Shown: one piece after another, positions 48,053 to 57,175 of the stretch
How the letters are laid out: each line of letters starts with the position of its first letter
Numbering within the stretch: the first letter of the stretch is position 1
Assembly (NCBI GenBank): GCA_036365145.1
Contig: JAEOAD010001413.1
Span: 1,135,001-1,199,000, forward strand
Origin: Orientallactaga sibirica
Lineage: Eukaryota; Chordata; Mammalia; Rodentia; Dipodidae
Length of the DNA: 64,000 nt
Direction of reading: 5' to 3'
The notes under the pieces: model-generated
What the model was told of the DNA's origin: nothing
The model's database searches: none
What the model saw: the letters and a program-made list of their open reading frames with translations, nothing else
Position numbers and translations under genes: made by a program

Positions 48053-48504
48053 ATGCAGGGCTGTTCTAGATTGAGTTTGAAGTCAGTTCTTTGCTCTGGA
48101 TTTGGGAATACAGTAGGTGCCTAATAACTGCTCCATGAGTTGAGCCCGCTTTCAGCTGACAATGCCTGGAGCGGGAGTTTGGGCGAGGTGGTCCGGTCCC
48201 GGGGATGGGGTATAGGTTGCAGGAGACCTCATTAGGGGATGTTGGGGGGGGGGTCCATCCCTGCCCACCCTCACCCCGGGGGCTCTGAACTTTGGCGCCT
48301 TCACTGGGATTTTTCACCCCAGGGCCCCTGGGCTACGCGCCCAGGAAGACAAGGAGGAGGAGGAGGAAGAGAGGGAGGCGTCTACCGTCTGCACCCATCA
48401 CCTGAGCTGCACCGGGCGGGGAGGATAACAATTATTGGGAGAGGTTTTAAAAAAAAAAAAAAATCATTATCAAATAACTACGGCTTGCAAAAGTTGGAGG
48501 GTGG
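48053..48504. other. GC-rising unique stretch upstream of CpG island
   Basis: No SINE. Rising GC and CpG from about 48160, a G9 run at about 48244-48252, an AGGAGGAGG run at 48352-48372. Could be promoter-proximal. Confidence 0.4.
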
Positions 48505-48775
48505 AAAGGAAAATGCGGGCCGGATCGCGCCGGGAATGCGCGGCGGTTGCAGCCGAGCCGCGCCGCCCGCGGTAGCCGAGGTGGAAGTCAAGACATCTGC
48601 AACGCATTTGGGGCCAAGTTCACCTCCGAGCGCGCGGGGCGGGGGGCGGGCGAGGCAGCGCAGCTCGCGCCCGAGGAAGAGCGCTGGGCCGGGGGACCCG
48701 GGCCCGCGCCCCGAGGCGGGGAAGAGCGCCCCCTGCCGGCGCGCGCAGCAGCCATGCGCCCAAAGCGAGAAAAAG
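48505..48775. promoter_or_regulatory. CpG-island-like block with CTCF-core-like site
   Basis: Dense CpG (GCCGAGCCGCGCCGCCCGCG, CCGAGCGCGCGGGGCGGG, CCGGCGCGCGCAG) in a window otherwise poor in CpG. It has SP1-like GGGGCGGGG words. GCGCCCCCTGCCGG at 48726-48739 is the reverse complement of a near-consensus CTCF core. May mark a promoter or a regulatory island. No transcript structure can be assigned; an ATG at 48753 opens only a short frame. Confidence 0.6.
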
Positions 48776-48817
48776 CAAAACTCCCTCACTTGCCCTGCCT
48801 CAGTCTCCCAACCTGTT

Positions 48818-48938
48818 TTCTTATTTATTTATTTATTTTCAGAATGGGCGCGCCAGGGCCTCTAAGCCACTGCAAACGAACTCCCGGCACGTGCGCCACT
48901 TTGTGCATCCGGTGTATGTGGGTACTGGGGGAGTCGGA
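48818..48938 (-). mobile_element. Dip-type SINE, head deleted
   Basis: AGAATGGGCGCGCCAGGGCC, CACTTTGTGCATCCGGTG; stops at GGTACTGGGGGAGTCGG. Confidence 0.8.
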
Positions 48939-48939
48939 C

Positions 48940-49060
48940 CTCCCCAGCTCCTTGTTTTTGTTTTTGGAGGTAGGATCTCACTCTAGCCCAGGCTGACCTG
49001 GAACTCACTCTGTAGTCCCAGATTGGCCTTGAATTCGCCGTGATCTTCGTACCTCTGCAC
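48940..49060 (-). mobile_element. B1-type SINE, truncated
   Basis: TTGGAGGTAGGATCTCACTC ... GATCTTCGTACCTCTGC. Confidence 0.82.
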
Positions 49061-49070
49061 CACAAAGCTC

Positions 49071-49071
<1 letters not shown>

Positions 49072-49118
<47 letters not shown>
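49072..49118. repeat. (TC)n microsatellite
   Basis: About 23 TC units. Confidence 0.95.
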
Positions 49119-49232
49119 ACAGACTGGCCTACAACTCACCGTGTAACCAAGAAAGACCTTGAACTCCTGATCTGATCCCCCTCTGTCCTCCCCCAAACTG
49201 GGATCACAAGGTATGAACCACCATACCTAGTT
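49119..49232 (-). mobile_element. Old B1-type SINE
   Basis: GACTGGCCTACAACTCACCG ... GGTATGAACCACCATACC. Confidence 0.68.
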
Positions 49233-49295
49233 TCGTTTCCCAGTGTTTGGACTTGAAAGACCCTTCCGGTGGGAAGATTTTAATTGTACCTTCTT

Positions 49296-49499
49296 TAAAA
49301 AATTTTTTTAATATTTTTATTTTTATTTATTTATTTGAGAGAGAAAGAGTGGGCACGCCAGAGCAGCCAGCCACTGAAAACGAACTCCAGATGTATGTGC
49401 CATCTTGTGTAGCTGGCTTAAGTGGGTCCCAGGAAATCGAACCTGGGTCCTTTGGCTTTGCAGACAGCCATCTTAACAGCTAAGCCATCTCTCCAGCCC
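49296..49499 (-). mobile_element. Dip-type SINE with target-site duplication
   Basis: Perfect 15-bp duplication TAATTGTACCTTCTT at 49281-49295 and 49500-49514. Confidence 0.94.
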
Positions 49500-49514
49500 T
49501 AATTGTACCTTCTT

Positions 49515-49632
49515 AACTGGGCGTGGCTAAATTTTGTAATCTCAGTGCCCCGGAGGTTGCGATAGGAAGATCATACTTGGAGGCCTGCTTGAGCAATTGA
49601 TAGAGACCCTGCCTTTAAACATAAAAAATAAA
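49515..49632 (+). mobile_element. Old B1-type SINE
   Basis: CTGGGCGTGGCTAAATTTTG ... GAGACCCTGCCTTTAAAC. Confidence 0.7.
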
Positions 49633-49633
49633 T

Positions 49634-49755
49634 TAGCCAGGCACAGTGGCCCATGCCTTTAAATCTCTGATGAGGTAGGAGAATCTCCATGAGTTCAAGG
49701 CCAGTTTAGGCTACAGGGTGAGTTCCAGGTCAGCCTAGGCTAGAGTGAGAGCCTG

Positions 49756-49792
<37 letters not shown>
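49634..49792 (+). mobile_element. B1-type SINE
   Basis: GCCAGGCACAGTGGCCCATG ... GAGCCTGCTTTAAAAA, A run of about 33. Confidence 0.86.
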
Positions 49793-49795
<3 letters not shown>

Positions 49796-49858
49796 GGGTG
49801 CATCTTTATAATCCCAGCACTTAGGAAGTGGAGGCAGGAGGCTCACCAAGAGTTTGAG

Positions 49859-50049
49859 GGCAGAGTTGGAGAGAAGGCTTAGCCACTTGGCTGCCAAGGA
49901 CCCATGTTCAATTCCCCAGGACCCACATAAGCCAGATGCACAAGGTGGCATACGCATCTGGAGGTCATTTGCAGCAGCTGGAGGCCCTGGTGCACCTATT
50001 CTCCCTCCCTCTCCCTCCACCCCCCCCTTCTGACTCTCTCAAATAAATA
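49859..50049 (+). mobile_element. Dip-type SINE nested in a B1
   Basis: GAGTTGGAGAGAAGGCTTAG head (few bases lost), AAATAAATAA tail, into which the next B1 inserted. Confidence 0.86.
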
Positions 50050-50198
50050 ATTTTTTTTTTTTGAGGTAGGGTCTCACTCTGGCCCAGGCTGACCTGGAAT
50101 TCACTGTGTAGTTTCAGGGTGGCCTTGAACTCGCGTCGATCCTCCTACCTCTGCCTCCCGAGTGCTGGGATTAAAGGCATGCGCCACCATGCCCGGCT
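50050..50198 (-). mobile_element. B1-type SINE nested in the Dip tail
   Basis: TTGAGGTAGGGTCTCACTCT ... CCACCATGCCCGGC. Confidence 0.89.
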
Positions 50199-50284
50199 TC
50201 TAAAATATTTTTTTAAAAAAGAGTTTGAGAGCATCTTAAGCCACATAGAATGCCTAAGGCCAGCCTGATATACAGGAGAGACCA

Positions 50285-50410
50285 TGCACTCCTGTAACCC
50301 CAGCATTTAGGGGGTAGAGATTGGAGGATCAGGAGATCAAGGTCATCCTTGGCTCCACAGCAAGTTTGAGGCCAGCCTGGACTGCATGAGATCCTGTCTT
50401 AAAAAAAAAA
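50285..50410 (+). mobile_element. Old B1-type SINE
   Basis: CACTCCTGTAACCCCAGCAT ... GAGATCCTGTCTTAAAA. Confidence 0.76.
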
Positions 50411-50563
50411 GCGGGCGTGGTGGCACACACCTTTAATCCCAGCACTCGGGAGGCAGAGAGGTTGGAGGATCGCTGTGAGTTCGAGACCATCCTGACCAGC
50501 CTGGGCTTGAGTGAGACCCTACCTCGAAAAACCAACAACAACAACAACAACAACAAAAACTCA
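50411..50563 (+). mobile_element. B1-type SINE
   Basis: GCGGGCGTGGTGGCACACAC ... CTACCTCGAAAAACC, (AAC)n tail. Confidence 0.89.
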
Positions 50564-50640
50564 GTATCAGTTAACAAAGTAAATAAATAAAGACAGAAAA
50601 TAATAAAAACATTTTTATTTTAAAATGTTTTTCTTATTTG

Positions 50641-50955
50641 GGTTGAGGAGATGGCTCAGTGGTTAAATGCACTGGTGCGTGCATTGCATGCACGTGTGGT
50701 CTGTCTTGCATATAAATAAAAATATTTAAATTTTATTTGTGAGTGTGTGTGTGTGTGTGCGCGCACACACAATTGTGCCATTTTTGGGGTCCAGCTTTTT
50801 ACATGGATGGTTGGAGAACTGATCCTGGGCCATCAGGCTTTTAGCTGCTGAGCCATCTCCCCATTCCCTAAAGAATGCTTTTAGATGGCTGAAGATGTAG
50901 CTTAGTGGTAAAGCATTGGTCTAGAATACACATGGCTCTGGGTTCGGTGATTTGG
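50641..50955. mobile_element. B2-superfamily fragments and an ID
   Basis: 50641-50722: short plus-strand element with a B2-like head (GAGGAGATGGCTCAGTGG) and AAATAAAAAT end. 50735-50872: antisense B2-like element with (GT)n and TAGCTGCTGAGCCATCTCCC. 50885-50955: plus-strand ID (AGATGTAGCTTAGTGGTAAA, TGGGTTCGGTGATT) retaining a B-box-like word. Confidence 0.62.
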
Positions 50956-50964
50956 AGATATTCT

Positions 50965-51329
50965 TTAAATTTTTATTTGCGTGTGTGTGTGTGTGTGAGT
51001 GAATGTGTGGGGTCTCTTGTCAAACAAGAACAAACGGAACACTACATACTTGCACCACTTTTTCTTTTTTTCATTTTTCGGTTTTTCAAGGTAGGGTCTC
51101 ACTCTGGTCCAGGCTGACCTGGAATTCACTATGTAGTCTCAGGGTGACCTCGAACTCACAGCGATCCTCCTAGTTTTGCCTCCTGAATGCTGGGATTAAA
51201 GGCGTGCGCCACCACGCCCGGCTTTGCACCACTTTTTCTGTCTGACTTTATGTGGGTACTTGGGATGGGACCCGGGCCGGCAGGCTTCAAAGGCAAATGC
51301 ATTTAACAGGAGAGTCATCTCCTCAGCCC
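50965..51329 (-). mobile_element. B2-superfamily SINE split by a B1
   Basis: GT-rich tail, ... CTTTATGTGGGTACTTGGGA, GTCATCTCCTCAGCCCC; body differs from the common Dip type. B1 inserted at TGCACCACTTTTTCT. Confidence 0.7.
51066..51224 (-). mobile_element. B1-type SINE with target-site duplication
   Basis: Perfect 15-bp duplication TGCACCACTTTTTCT at 51051-51065 and 51225-51239. Confidence 0.94.
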
Positions 51330-51880
51330 CTTTCTTGGGACGCTAGACATGGTCCTGATGGGGAGCAGTCCCTAGGTGGAGATCAGAGCCTCTCTGGGTG
51401 TCAGGAAGGTCGCCAAGCCCCAGACTTTGCACTCCCAGCCCTGTCTACATTCCAGATGGTGTCTCACCTTGCAGGTGAGCGGTAGTCTTCTGAACAATGA
51501 AACCTCTGGAAACTTACTTCTGGGGACAATGCCAACAGATGCAAGGTGGCTAGCCAATGCCTTCTCAGGGGAAGAGGTGACCCCTTACCCTTCCTCTACT
51601 TCCCCCCTGAGATTTCCTTCTAACCCAACCTCCTCACCCCTCTCCTTACGTGCGCCTTGACGGTGACTGGTCCCCCTACCTCTGCAAACAGAGGTGGCCT
51701 CAGCTTTTCAGTGGTGCGAAGGGGCTGTGTGGAACCCGCAAGGGCACGTGACAGATTCCGGTCCGGAGTGAGTCATCCTTCCAGAAAGACACACTCCTTC
51801 ATGACCCTGTTGGCCCAAGGGAGACCAGCTGGAGCTATCCAAGGCCTGGGACAGTCCTTGAGAGTGTCATGTCCCACCTG
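51330..51880. other. Repeat-poor non-coding stretch
   Basis: Unique. Overlapping open frames on both strands have no recognised domain. No exon called. Confidence 0.45.
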
Positions 51881-51884
51881 TCTT

Positions 51885-52165
51885 TGTTCTTTAAGACACA
51901 GTGCTGGATTGAGGGTCAGGCACGAGGACCTGAGTTCAATGCCCCAGAACCCATGTCAGCGCTGGGCATGGTGGTACGCACCTGGAACCCCAGCACTGGG
52001 GAGACAAGGACAGGAGAATTCCTGGAGCTTTATAGCTAGCTTGTCTTGCTCAGGGTTCAATGAAGAATCTTGTCTCAAAGACTATGGTGGAGAGTGACTA
52101 AAGAGGACACCTGACGTTGACCTCTGGCCCCCACATACATGCACACATATGTGCACTCACAAACA
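51885..52165 (+). mobile_element. B4-type SINE
   Basis: GAGTTCAATGCCCCAGAACC (ID), GGGCATGGTGGTACGCACC (B1), GGTGGAGAGTGACTAAAGAGG, CACCTGACGTTGACCTCTGG and a CA-rich end. Confidence 0.82.
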
Positions 52166-52218
52166 CATATGCATACGCACAAAGAAAGTGCTCGATACTA
52201 TTAGAAAGATGAGTCCAG

Positions 52219-52454
52219 GGCTGGAGAGATGGCTTAGTGGTTAAGGCGCTTGCCTGCGAAGCCTAAAAACTCATGTTTGAATCCTCCAGGTCCCCACATA
52301 GCCAGACACACAGTGACGCAAGAGCACAGTGTTGCACGTGAGCACAGGGGACTCACGCATCTGGAGTTCGTTCACAGTAGGCTGAAGGTCCTGGCGCACC
52401 TATTCTCTCTCTCTTTCTCTTTCTCTCGGCCTTTCTCTCTCTTTCTCTCAAAAA

Positions 52455-52501
<47 letters not shown>

Positions 52502-53043
52502 GCTGGGTGTGGTGGCGCACGCCTTTAATCCCAGCACTGGGGAGGCAGAGGTAGGAGAATCGCCATGAGTTCGAGGCCAGCCTGAGACTACATAGCGACT
52601 TCCAGATCAGCCTGGGCTAGAGTGAGACCCTACCTTGAAAAAACAAAACAAAACAAAATTAAAAAAACAAAAATAGAGCCGGCCGTGGTGGCGCACGCCT
52701 TTAATCCCAGCACTTGGGAGGCAGAGGTAGGAAGATTGCCGTGAGTTCAAGGCCACCCTGAGACTACATAGGTAATTTCAGGTCAGCCTGGGCCAGAGTG
52801 AGACCCTACCTCGAAAAAACCAAAAAAAAAAGGATGGCTTAGTACTTAACACATTTGCCTGCAAAGCCAAAGGACCCAGGGTCAATTCCCCAGGACCCAT
52901 GTAAGCCAGATGCACAAGGTAGCACATGCTTCTGGAGTTCGTTTGCAGGGGCTGAAGGCCCTGGTGCACCCATTCTCTCTCTCTTTCTCCCTCTTTCTCT
53001 TTCATATAAATTTAAAAAATTAAAAAATAATAATAAGAAGAAG
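52219..53043 (+). mobile_element. Compound Dip-B1-B1-Dip SINE block with one target duplication
   Basis: AAAGATGAGTCCAG flanks the whole block (52205-52218 and 53044-53057). Inside: long-subfamily Dip (52219-52500, tail AAAT x12), B1 (52501-52670), B1 (52677-52832), and a Dip missing its first bases (52833-53030). All plus strand. Confidence 0.85.
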
Positions 53044-53152
53044 AAAGATGAGTCCAGAGCCTCACAATTTATTCACATTGGCCATGGCCAGTAGTTCACA
53101 CCTCCTGAGCCACCATGATATACCAATGCTTTCAAAAATACATAGCTCTAGA

Positions 53153-53316
53153 GCCAGGCGTGGTGGTGCACGCCTTTAATCCCAGCACTCGGGAGGCAGA
53201 GGTAGGAGGATTGCGTGAGTTCGAGGCCAGCCTGAGACTACATAGTAATTCCAAGTCAGACTGAACTAGAGTGGGACCCTGCCTCAAAAAACAAAAAAAA
53301 AAAAAAAAAAAAAAAA
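53153..53316 (+). mobile_element. B1-type SINE
   Basis: AGCCAGGCGTGGTGGTGCAC ... CCCTGCCTCAAAAAAC with an A run of about 30. Confidence 0.89.
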
Positions 53317-53319
53317 CAG

Positions 53320-53420
53320 CTCTGCTGAGCATGGTGGCACACATCTGTCACTCCAGATGTGAGGGAGGCTGAGAGGCTACAGGGTGAGCTCAGGGCCGGC
53401 CTGGGTGACCTACTTGGAGT
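53320..53420 (+). mobile_element. Old B1-type SINE
   Basis: CTGCTGAGCATGGTGGCACA ... GGGCCGGCCTGGGTGACC. Confidence 0.68.
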
Positions 53421-53483
53421 GTTACTATAGCACAGGACCTGTTCCCCCGCTTGGAGGGAGCCTAGCAGGGCCAATATACCTTT

Positions 53484-53703
53484 TATTTTAAAAAAATTTA
53501 TTTATTTACTTAATAGAGACAGAAAGGGAGGGAGAGAGAGAGAGAATGGGTGCTCCAGGGCCTCCAGCCACTGCAAATGAACTCCAGACACATGCACCAC
53601 CTTGTGCATCTGGCCTTATGTGGGTCCTGGGGAATCAAGGCTCCAACCAGGGTCCTTAGGCTTCCCAGGCAAGCGCTTAACCGCTGAGCCATCCCTGCAG
53701 CCC
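53484..53703 (-). mobile_element. Dip-type SINE, 'GAATCAAGGCTC' subfamily
   Basis: CAATATACCTTTT upstream and CAACATACCTTTT downstream flank the element (about 53471 and 53704). Head ends CATCCCTGCAGCCCC. Confidence 0.87.
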
Positions 53704-53858
53704 CCAACATACCTTTTCACGTGCCTCCAGAGTGCCATTTGGAAGAGCGGTGCCTCACCGGCTGATAGCTGAATGTGGCTCTCTAGCTCAGTGACTGTCC
53801 GGCCTGACGGAGGTGACAAAAGACCCACCCGGTTTGCTTTTCTTCTCCATTTTCCCAG

Positions 53859-53923
53859 GAGGTCCTGCTCTGGTGCCAACTGTCACCAACAGCCCCAAAG
53901 CCCCTAACCCTAAGAATCAGAAG
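53859..53923 (+). other. Candidate coding exon (unidentified gene)
   Basis: Polypyrimidine tract and CAG at 53832-53858 (TTTTCTTCTCCATTTTCCCAG), 65-bp segment, then AAG|GTAAGAG, a near-ideal donor. The open frame reads ...GGPALVPTVTNSPKAPNPKNQ K, entering in phase 1 and leaving in phase 0. It is rich in Pro/Asn/Lys like a linker in a regulatory protein, but no family is recognised. Intronic coincidence cannot be excluded. Confidence 0.35.
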
Positions 53924-54185
53924 GTAAGAGCCATCCTTGCAGGGTGCTGGGAGGCAGGGGGGAAGGAAGAAACAAACCTAACAGGAAGTCAAGTGAGTAA
54001 ACCGTTACTTGTGCCGGTGTCACGGGAGGAGACAAGGGTTACATCTTTCTTTCCTAGGCAAAGAGTGGCTGTGTGTTTGGGTCCCAGGGTCAGTCCAGGT
54101 CACAAGATGGAACAGCTCTGTGTGTCTGTGGCTATGGGAGGGGGTAAGGAGACGGGGGGCAAGTATCTGCTCTTCAAGAGCAACG
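53924..54185. other. Repeat-poor stretch downstream of candidate exon
   Basis: Unique; open frame continues past the donor but without domain content. Confidence 0.4.
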
Positions 54186-54385
54186 TTGGGGGCCGTTGGT
54201 GCAGCTCAGTGCTAGAACACTCACCTTGCACTTGTGAACCCCTGGATTCCATGCCCGACACAGTAAACTAAAACAAACACTGTTGCTGGATTTGGTGGTG
54301 CAAGTTTGGTGATGAGCTAGGAAGATCATAAGTTCAAGGGTAGCCTGGGCTACAGGGTAAAATCCTGTCTCAAAAAAAAAGATTA
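54186..54385 (+). mobile_element. Diverged B4-type SINE (ID then B1)
   Basis: GTGCAGCTCAGTGCTAGAAC, GGATTCCATGCCCGAC (ID), then GGTGGTGCAAGTTTGGTG ... AATCCTGTCTCAAAA (B1). Confidence 0.7.
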
Positions 54386-54570
54386 AGGGCTGGAAAGATG
54401 GTTTAGAAGTTAAGGTGTTTTCCTGCAAAGCCTAAAGACCCATGTTCCACTCTCCAGATCCCACATAAGCCACATGTACAAGGTGATTACAGAGGCTGGG
54501 GGCCTTGGTGCAACAATTCTCTCTCTCTCTCTCTCTGTAGCTCTCATTCTCTCACATTAAAAAAAAAAAA
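54386..54570 (+). mobile_element. Dip-type SINE, internally deleted
   Basis: GGGCTGGAAAGATGGTTTAG; GTGATTACAGAGGCTGGGGG shows body loss; CT-rich then A tail. Confidence 0.82.
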
Positions 54571-54572
54571 AA

Positions 54573-54716
54573 GTCAGCCAGGCATGGTGGCACATGCCTT
54601 TAATCCTGGCACGCAAAAGGCAGAGGTAGTAAGTTCAAGGCCACCCTGAGACTACACAGTGAATTCCAGGTCAGCCTGAGCTAGAGTGAGACCCTACCTC
54701 AGAAAAACCCAAAAAA
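54573..54716 (+). mobile_element. B1-type SINE
   Basis: GTCAGCCAGGCATGGTGGCA ... CCCTACCTCAGAAAAACC. Confidence 0.88.
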
Positions 54717-54943
54717 GGGCTGGAGAGATGGCACAGCATTTAAACCATTTGCCTGTAAAGCTAAAGGACCCAGGTTTGATGCTGCAAGACCCACATAAGC
54801 CAGTTGCACAAGGTGGCACATGCATCTGGAGTTCATTTGCAGTGGCTGATGGCCCTGGCGCACCCATTCTCACTCACTATCTGCATCTTTCTCTCTCCTT
54901 CTCTCTCTCTCTCTCAAAAAAAAAAAAAAAAAAAAAAAAAAAA
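54717..54943 (+). mobile_element. Dip-type SINE
   Basis: GGGCTGGAGAGATGGCACAG ... (CT)n, A run of about 28. Confidence 0.88.
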
Positions 54944-55004
54944 AGCCAGTCTGTTGGGCTTGCCTCAAAAAAAAAAAGATTAAAATAATAATTTAAAATA
55001 ATAG

Positions 55005-55120
55005 CCATCTTTGGTCACTCAGATAATCCCAGCACTCAGGAGGCTGAAGCAGGAGGCCAACCTGGGCTACACCGAAAGACCCTGTCTCACAGAAACAAAA
55101 CAATAACAAAAAAATAGTCA
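55005..55120 (+). mobile_element. B1-type SINE, truncated
   Basis: AATCCCAGCACTCAGGAGGC ... AAAGACCCTGTCTCACAG. Confidence 0.72.
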
Positions 55121-55144
55121 TATGTGGACATCTATAAACTCTAA

Positions 55145-55309
55145 CTCAGAGAGAGAGAGAATGGGCACGCCAGGGCTTCAGCCACTGCAAATGAACTCTA
55201 GGTGTATGCACCACCTTTTGCAGCTGGCTTACGTGGGTACTGGGGAATTGAACCTGGGTCGTTAGGCTTTGCAGGTAAGTACCTTAACCACTAAACCATC
55301 TCTCCAAAA
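55145..55309 (-). mobile_element. Dip-type SINE
   Basis: GAGAGAGAGAATGGGCACGC ... CCATCTCTCCAAAA; short tail. Confidence 0.83.
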
Positions 55310-55311
55310 TA

Positions 55312-55494
55312 TTTTTATTTTTTGCACAGAGAGAGAGAGAGAATGGGCACATCAGGGCCTCTAGCCACTACAGGTGACTCTAGATTCATGCACAGCTTTT
55401 GTGCATCTGGCTTTACTTGGGTACTGGGGAATTGAACTCGGGTCATTAGGCTTTGCAGGCAAGCACCTTAACCACTGAGCCATCTCTCCAGGCT
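55312..55494 (-). mobile_element. Dip-type SINE
   Basis: TTTTTATTTTTTGCACAGAG ... CATCTCTCCAGGC. Confidence 0.85.
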
Positions 55495-55878
55495 CTCCTT
55501 GCTGCTTCGTAAAGCAGCAGTTCTTCTGCACGTTGTGACTGGTCCAAGAGGTGGTCACGTCACACTTCCTGGGCCTGTCATAACCCTTCCCTGGGATTTA
55601 CAATCCAGAGCAAAGAACATCATGATTGGTCATAAGCACGCTGTGGTTTGAATGTAAAATGTGCTCCATAGTCTCATGGGTCTTCACACTTGGTCTCCAG
55701 AGAGTGGCGCTGCTTTGGGGACATCATGGAACCTTTCGGAGGCCAAGGCTTGCTGGAGGACGCAGATCACTGAGGGCAGGCGTTAAGGTTTGATAGCGGG
55801 GGCCCCACTTCCTGTTAATTCTCTGCTTCCTCTCTACTTATGTGATGAGTCTCATGGGAGGGGACATGACCGAGAATC
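55495..55878. other. Repeat-poor non-coding stretch
   Basis: Unique; no exon supported. Confidence 0.45.
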
Positions 55879-55881
55879 AAC

Positions 55882-55902
55882 CTTTTTTTAAAATTATTAT
55901 TT

Positions 55903-55933
<31 letters not shown>

Positions 55934-56126
55934 CATGTGTGCTCCAGCGGCCTCTCAGCCACTGTGAATGAACACCAGACGCTTGCACCCCCTTGTGGGC
56001 AAGTGTAGCATTGAGCTCTTGGCGTCACTTTTTGCTTCTGGCTAAAAGTGGGACCTGGAGAATCAAGCCCATGTTCTTAGGCTTGGCAGGCAGGTGCCTT
56101 AACCACTGAGCCATCTCTCCAGCCTA
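55882..56126 (-). mobile_element. Dip-type SINE, long subfamily
   Basis: GCACCCCCTTGTGGGCAAGT (diverged CTCF-like core) and CTTGGCGTCACTTTTTGC; GA run at 55905-55933; head ends CATCTCTCCAGCC. Confidence 0.87.
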
Positions 56127-56127
56127 C

Positions 56128-56396
56128 CCTTTTTAAAAATCAGGATAGAAGCTCCCTCTAGCCCAGGCTAACCTGGAATTCACTATGTAGTCTCAGGCTG
56201 GCCTCGAACTCACAGCCAACCTTCTACCTGGCTTCCAACTTGCCATGTGGCTGAGGATGACCTTGAACTTCGGATCTCTCTCCCTCTCCCTCCCAAGTGC
56301 TGGTATCACAGGCATGTACCACCATTCCCAATTTATTCAGTGCTGAGGATGGAATCCAGGGCGTCATGCATGCTAGGCAAGCACTCTACAAAATAG
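56128..56396 (-). mobile_element. B1 fragment followed by B4-type SINE
   Basis: 56128-56230: antisense B1 (GCTCCCTCTAGCCCAGGC). 56231-56396: older antisense B1-ID (TGGTATCACAGGCATGTACC, GGATGGAATCCAGGGCGTC, CATGCTAGGCAAGCACTC). Confidence 0.7.
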
Positions 56397-56458
56397 TCTG
56401 CGTTCCCAATGCCACGGTGGACCTTCATGGGGACCCTCAAACTGACCTTTCTTTCTAG

Positions 56459-56553
56459 AACATCTGTCTGGACCGGGGCTCGGCACTAACAGGAGGCAGT
56501 CTTTCTGGAACCGTTGGTGGTTCTCCATCTAGGCAGAATTCAGAAAACTCAGG
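56459..56553 (+). other. Weak candidate exon (unidentified)
   Basis: Acceptor-like CTGACCTTTCTTTCTAG ends at 56458. The phase-0 open frame (NICLDRGSALTGGSLSGTVG...) matches the outgoing phase of the 53.9-kb candidate. There is no good donor before the B4 that starts near 56555, which weakens the call. Confidence 0.18.
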
Positions 56554-56789
56554 AAGAGGGCTGGGGAGGTGGCTCAGTAGGTAAAGAGAGAACCACACAC
56601 TCAGAAGGACCTGAGTTCAGATCCCCCAGCACCCACATAAAAGCCGAGCATGGCAGTGCATGCCTGAAATACCAGTTCCGGCTACTGAAGCAGGGGCAGC
56701 AAATCCTTAGGGTTTACAGGCTGTCTAGTCTAGTCAAATCAGTAAGCTTCCGGTTAGCAAGAGATCCTGCCTCAAAAAGTAAGGTGGAG

Positions 56790-56938
56790 GTCAGATGTGG
56801 TGGCTCACGCCTTTAATCCCAGCACTGGGGAGGCAGAGGTAGGAGGATCACCGTAAGTTCGAGGCCACCCAGAGACAACATAGTGAATTCCAGGTCACCC
56901 TGGGTCAGAGTGAGACCCTTCCAAAAAAAAAAAAAAAA
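56790..56938 (+). mobile_element. B1-type SINE nested in a B4 (first)
   Basis: GTCAGATGTGGTGGCTCACG ... A tail; AAGTAAGGTGGA lies before it and again at about 56938-56948. Confidence 0.92.
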
Positions 56939-56948
56939 GTAAGGTGGA

Positions 56949-57134
56949 TCCAGGCGTGGTGGCGCACGCTTTTGATCCCAGCACTCAGGAGGCAGAGGTA
57001 GGAGGATCACCGTGAGTTCAAGGCCACCCTGAGACTACATAGTGCATTCCAGGTTAGCCTGGGCTACAGTGAGACTCTACCTAGAAAAAACACAAACAAA
57101 CAAACAAACAAACAAACAAACAACAACAAAACAA
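56949..57134 (+). mobile_element. B1-type SINE nested in a B4 (second, same site)
   Basis: CCAGGCGTGGTGGCGCACGC ... (AAAC)n tail at 57093-57122; TAAGGTGGA again at about 57135-57143. Confidence 0.92.
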
Positions 57135-57175
57135 TAAGGTGGAGAGTGACTGAGGAAGATCCCTGAAGGCGTCAG

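Larger units (their letters stand above)
49793..50285 (+). mobile_element. B1-type SINE split by Dip and B1
   Basis: 5' half 49793-49858 and 3' part from 50219; AAGAGTTTGAG at 49848-49858 and 50219-50229 is the target duplication of the inserted material. Confidence 0.8.
56555..57175 (+). mobile_element. B4-type SINE with two serial B1 insertions
   Basis: ID moiety (GGTGGCTCAGTAGGTAAAGA, GAGTTCAGATCCCC), B1 moiety to GATCCTGCCTCAAAAAG, and the end GGTGGAGAGTGACTGAGG after 57135. Interrupted twice at TAAGGTGGA. Confidence 0.85.

Noticed and set aside
49072..49118. GAGA-factor-type regulatory element in (TC)n
   Set aside because: An ordinary microsatellite next to truncated SINEs; no additional regulatory context.
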